Below the pieces are notes generated by a model. The model had not been told where the DNA came from. It searched no databases and was given only the letters and a program-made list of their open reading frames with translations. Positions 15,289-17,943 of a stretch of DNA of 17,943 nt are shown one piece after another (position 1 is the stretch's first letter; every line of letters starts with the position of its first letter). Source of the DNA: Planctomycetota bacterium. GTDB taxonomy: Bacteria; Planctomycetota; Planctomycetia; Pirellulales; Pirellulaceae. The position numbers and the translations under genes are program-made. The DNA lies in contig JAPLNJ010000128.1 in NCBI GenBank assembly GCA_026692885.1, positions 1 to 17,943 on the forward strand, given 5' to 3'.

Positions 15289-15681
15289 TCAGCCAGATTG
15301 CGTACTTGCCCGGGCTCGCAACTCATCCGTCTTAGTGAGCAATGCCCCCCAGACGGTCATGGCGTATGCTACAAACAACACTCGCGGCGACATTGCCACA
15401 TCTCCGCGGCACGATGCAATCTCAGTGATGGCCGTTCGCACATTCTGATCAAGCCGATCTAGTGCCCGCTGAATAATGTCGCCTGTGGCGAGTTTCAAGT
15501 CAGTCTGACCATCGGCAGGCAGGTTGATCAGTGGTTCTCCTAGCGGAATCATGGCCAGTCGTAATGTATCGCTAATAAGCTCAGACGAATGGGCAAAACC
15601 GGCAGATACTCGGAAATGCTCCCATCGTTCACGACCAGATGGCTTTTTGAGTTTGCCGGCTATCGCCGCCTTCAGTTTCAT
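15289..15681 (-). CDS. Orphan 130-aa helical protein, coupled to the 78-aa gene
   Basis: The ATG at 15681 overlaps the stop of the gene before it in an ATGA, so translation is probably coupled. The product begins with a Lys-rich helix (MKLKAAIAGKLKKPSGRERW), has a long helical middle (ELISDTLRLAMIPL, IIQRALDRLDQNVRTAI) and a mildly hydrophobic stretch near the end (PRVLFVAYAMTVWGALL, about 99-115) that might be a buried helix or a weak membrane segment. No motif was recognised. Its neighbour and the methyltransferase upstream suggest one transcript. Function unknown. Confidence 0.72.
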   Translation of the reverse strand: MKLKAAIAGKLKKPSGRERWEHFRVSAGFAHSSELISDTLRLAMIPLGEPLINLPADGQTDLKLATGDIIQRALDRLDQNVRTAITEIASCRGDVAMSPRVLFVAYAMTVWGALLTKTDELRARASTQSG

Positions 15682-15914
15682 TGCAGTCTTTGGGATGTTT
15701 TTGAATCCCTAGGCCATATCTTTGCGGCCATCAATTTTGCGAGCTGTGACGATACGGCTACCGCTGCCCCATAAACGCATCCTGCGTCGGATTCCTTCAG
15801 GAACATCCCGATAATCTCTTCCTGGCGATTCCGCGGGGTATCAGTTGGTGCCAGCAGGATGTCCAACACGGAGTTGACGACGACCGGATCTGGGAAGTTG
15901 CCAAATTCAACCAT
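15678..15914 (-). CDS. Orphan 78-aa protein downstream of the DNA methyltransferase
   Basis: An AGGAG ribosome site 8 nt before the ATG at 15914 supports this short gene. It lies 43 nt after the stop of the methyltransferase and overlaps the next gene by 4 nt. The product (FPDPVVVNSVLDILLAPTD, then a helix EEIIGMFLKES and an Ala-rich helix VYGAAVAVSSQLAKLMAAKI) is mostly helical and lacks known motifs. The tight spacing on both sides makes co-expression with the methyltransferase and the 130-aa gene likely. It may form a two-subunit unit with the latter. Confidence 0.72.
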   Translation of the reverse strand: MVEFGNFPDPVVVNSVLDILLAPTDTPRNRQEEIIGMFLKESDAGCVYGAAVAVSSQLAKLMAAKIWPRDSKTSQRLQ

Positions 15915-15957
15915 AATTCAAACTCCTGCGTTTCCGTGCTCAGAAGGATAGCTTTGG

Positions 15958-17943
15958 TCACTGGTGCTCGCTCCGCTCAAGATTCAACGCCAGGAGCCTT
16001 GCCAAGAGTTCATCGTCGGACAAATCTGGTGACCATCCGTAAGCGGCAAATACCGCTTCGTCCAGTCGCTTGTGGGCGAGGTCCAGCCACGTCGGTCGCT
16101 GGTTGTAGAGGGTCGTCAGTGTTCGCTTTTGTAGCTCCTTGGCACACCCTTCATCCTTCGGTACCAACCGAGGATAGCGAACAGTGCCGACGCCAAACAG
16201 GTTTGGGTTGTGAACGTAGCGGGCCCACGGACCATTCGATGCCCCCGGAAACTCCAGGATCTCTTCCCGAGTCCATTCCGGTGGGTTGAGCCAGTTCTTA
16301 CGCATGCGGTCTAGCCCGCTCGCAGCGTCGGCTATCGCCTCGCGTTGCGCGTCTGTTGGCTGTGGAAAAGGAAACGTCTCGAAGCATGTCGTGGGTGTGT
16401 AACGCGGGCGTGTTTCCAATCGCGTGCCAAGCCGCAATCCCCAGACCTCGTGTGGGCGTGAGTGCAGTAAACCAAAGGAACAGTCGTCGTGCATCGCGAA
16501 CACGATCAGTTGATGATCCGGGAGAGTCGGTTCTGGGATCCAGACGAACAGACGATGCTTCGACACCGTGGCTGTCGCTATGAATCTTCCGTGCCCATAG
16601 ATAGCCTCTCGCATGTCAACACGCGGACGTTCGTGAATCCACCAGGAGGCAATTACTGACCGAGATGCGAACCGTTTAGGACGAACGACATCGTTGACGT
16701 ACTCAAATGGCAGTTGGTACGACGCCGCGTCCTCGGCAACAGCCCCTAGAGGAAAGTCAATTATCCACAGGTCGCGGCTGCGCCTAGTCACATCCATTCC
16801 GTTTAGCCACGGCACGACAATATCACTATTGGGGCGTCCGTGCGGATTCGGCGCCAGCAGAAACCGTAAAGCTATCGATTCCGTGATGTCAAATGCTCCA
16901 CCCTTGGTGTCGCCCATGAAGCTCCTGTTAAAGTTCGGAGTCAAACGCGATGCCTGCGTGATGTCTGCAATCGACGACAGGTTGGCGTTGATTGTCGGTG
17001 CTTCGTGCCCGTCCAGTATCCGAGATTTTTCGGTCCCGTCATCAAACCCGACCATGCTGACATGTACATTGGCACCATCCAATACCCATTCGCGGTCGCT
17101 TTCGGCGAAGAAGATTCCGCCGTCCTGCTTGATCCTGGCCAACGTGTCGCGGTTGGCACCGCCCCGAATTCCTTGCGTCGCCAGCAACCCAGCGCGGCCA
17201 CACTTGCCCGCCTTGATTTGGGAGCGTGCTTTCTCAAACCAGTAGCAGCACAAGTCTGCTTCTGGTCGCACACGCTCTCCCCATACCCGAAACATGGCAT
17301 CCACGTACTCGTCGCCCAGGTTGGCGCGCAGCAGCTTCCCGCCGAGAAACGGCGGATTTCCCACGATGAAATCCGCCTCTAGCCATTCTGGCTCTTTCGG
17401 GTTGTCTGGGTAGCTCAAATCCAAAATGGCGTCCATCTGCCGGATGCTTTCGATTGGCTCCAGCACGGGGTTCCGCGGCGAGGTAAACCCGTTGTCTCGA
17501 ATCCATTGCAGGAACCCAATCCAGATCACCACTTGGGCCAGTTGCTGCGCGTAGGGATTGATCTCGATGCCGTGTAATTGCATCGGGCGGACTTGTGGCA
17601 ACAGTCCAACGTAGTTCGCAGCGTAGGAAATGACCTCCTTTTCTAAGTCCAAAAGCAGATGTAGAGCCACGTACAAAAAATTGCCCGAACCGCACGCCGG
17701 ATCCAAGATCGTGACGTGCGCCAGCCGTTCGACGAAGTCTCGTAACGCCTTGTCTCGTTGCTTGATCTTCTTATTCTTAACGGCTGGCGAATTGGATGCC
17801 GTAATCTCGGTTGTCAGTTTGTCGCACTCGGATTGGACTTCTTCCCACTCGCGTCGCAAGGGCTGCATGACGACCGGCTTTACTAGCGTCTCGATGTCTT
17901 CTCGGCTGGTGTAGTGGGCGCCAATCTGGGAGCGTTTTGCCGG
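15958..17943 (-). CDS. MmeI-like DNA adenine methyltransferase, 5' end cut by window edge
   Basis: The visible 661 residues run from the right edge to a stop at 15958, and the N-terminus lies outside. Just inside the edge is RSQIGAHYTSREDIETLVKP. The AdoMet-binding motif I DPACGSGNF is at 17703-17677, HGIEINPYAQQLAQ follows, and the catalytic motif IV NPPF is at 17358-17347. This is the order of gamma-class N6-adenine methyltransferases of the COG1002/MmeI-like kind. Further family-like blocks are ADLCCYWFEKAR, GLLATQGIRGG and YTPTTCFETFPFPQP, with a C-terminal part that would hold target recognition. Many relatives are single-chain type IIG restriction-modification enzymes with a nuclease domain at the N-terminus. 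Whether this protein has one cannot be seen here. A solitary or defence-system methylase is the alternative. Confidence 0.92.
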   Translation of the reverse strand, partial: PAKRSQIGAHYTSREDIETLVKPVVMQPLRREWEEVQSECDKLTTEITASNSPAVKNKKIKQRDKALRDFVERLAHVTILDPACGSGNFLYVALHLLLDLEKEVISYAANYVGLLPQVRPMQLHGIEINPYAQQLAQVVIWIGFLQWIRDNGFTSPRNPVLEPIESIRQMDAILDLSYPDNPKEPEWLEADFIVGNPPFLGGKLLRANLGDEYVDAMFRVWGERVRPEADLCCYWFEKARSQIKAGKCGRAGLLATQGIRGGANRDTLARIKQDGGIFFAESDREWVLDGANVHVSMVGFDDGTEKSRILDGHEAPTINANLSSIADITQASRLTPNFNRSFMGDTKGGAFDITESIALRFLLAPNPHGRPNSDIVVPWLNGMDVTRRSRDLWIIDFPLGAVAEDAASYQLPFEYVNDVVRPKRFASRSVIASWWIHERPRVDMREAIYGHGRFIATATVSKHRLFVWIPEPTLPDHQLIVFAMHDDCSFGLLHSRPHEVWGLRLGTRLETRPRYTPTTCFETFPFPQPTDAQREAIADAASGLDRMRKNWLNPPEWTREEILEFPGASNGPWARYVHNPNLFGVGTVRYPRLVPKDEGCAKELQKRTLTTLYNQRPTWLDLAHKRLDEAVFAAYGWSPDLSDDELLARLLALNLERSEHQ

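Noticed and set aside
12500..15915. Integron cassette array
   Set aside because: Many small same-strand orphan genes fit the idea, but I found no attC-like sites with paired GTTRRRY/RYYYAAC cores at the gene ends, the 29-bp repeat lacks that structure, and one gene is reversed.

Overview
The window looks like a piece of a planctomycete chromosome (order Pirellulales or a relative, by inference). The support is a giant low-cysteine surface protein that starts with an Arg-rich segment and a LEQLEDRRLLA motif, a Ser/Thr kinase with a transmembrane segment and a TPR-like C-terminal half, and a secreted two-repeat CC-x2-C (YHS/TRASH-like) protein. Every confident gene but one lies on the minus strand, so the genes are described below from high to low coordinates.

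Right part (about 12.5-17.9 kb, visibly lower GC than the left half). A DNA adenine methyltransferase of the MmeI-like/COG1002 type is cut at its 5' end by the right edge. It is followed after 43 nt by two small unknown genes joined by an ATGA overlap (78 and 130 aa). Then come a series of small orphan genes (129, 136, 152 and 109 aa, minus strand) and one 121-aa gene on the plus strand, whose 3' end overlaps the 136-aa gene tail to tail. The 152- and 109-aa proteins are collinear paralogues. A 29-bp direct repeat lies downstream of each of them, and two decayed-looking coding fragments lie nearby. This stretch resembles an accessory island of restriction-modification plus orphan genes.

Middle part (about 11.3-12.4 kb). 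A secreted Cys-rich protein gene is followed by a secreted two-repeat YHS/TRASH-like protein gene, which ends in a very good rho-independent terminator. By inference these two form a metal-handling pair. Next comes the 928-aa receptor-type Ser/Thr kinase.

Left part (1-8.5 kb). A 587-nt spacer holds a 54-bp palindromic element that can fold as a three-way cloverleaf (REP-like). The rest is one continuous minus-strand frame of 2633 codons, open at the left edge. It encodes an adhesin-like beta-helical protein with about 250-residue tandem modules, an autotransporter-associated beta-strand repeat and a terminal beta-sandwich-like domain. The GC-rich, strongly biased codons of this gene create many long antisense open frames, none of which I accept as genes.

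I see no rRNA, tRNA, CRISPR array, complete insertion sequence or transposase gene in the window.
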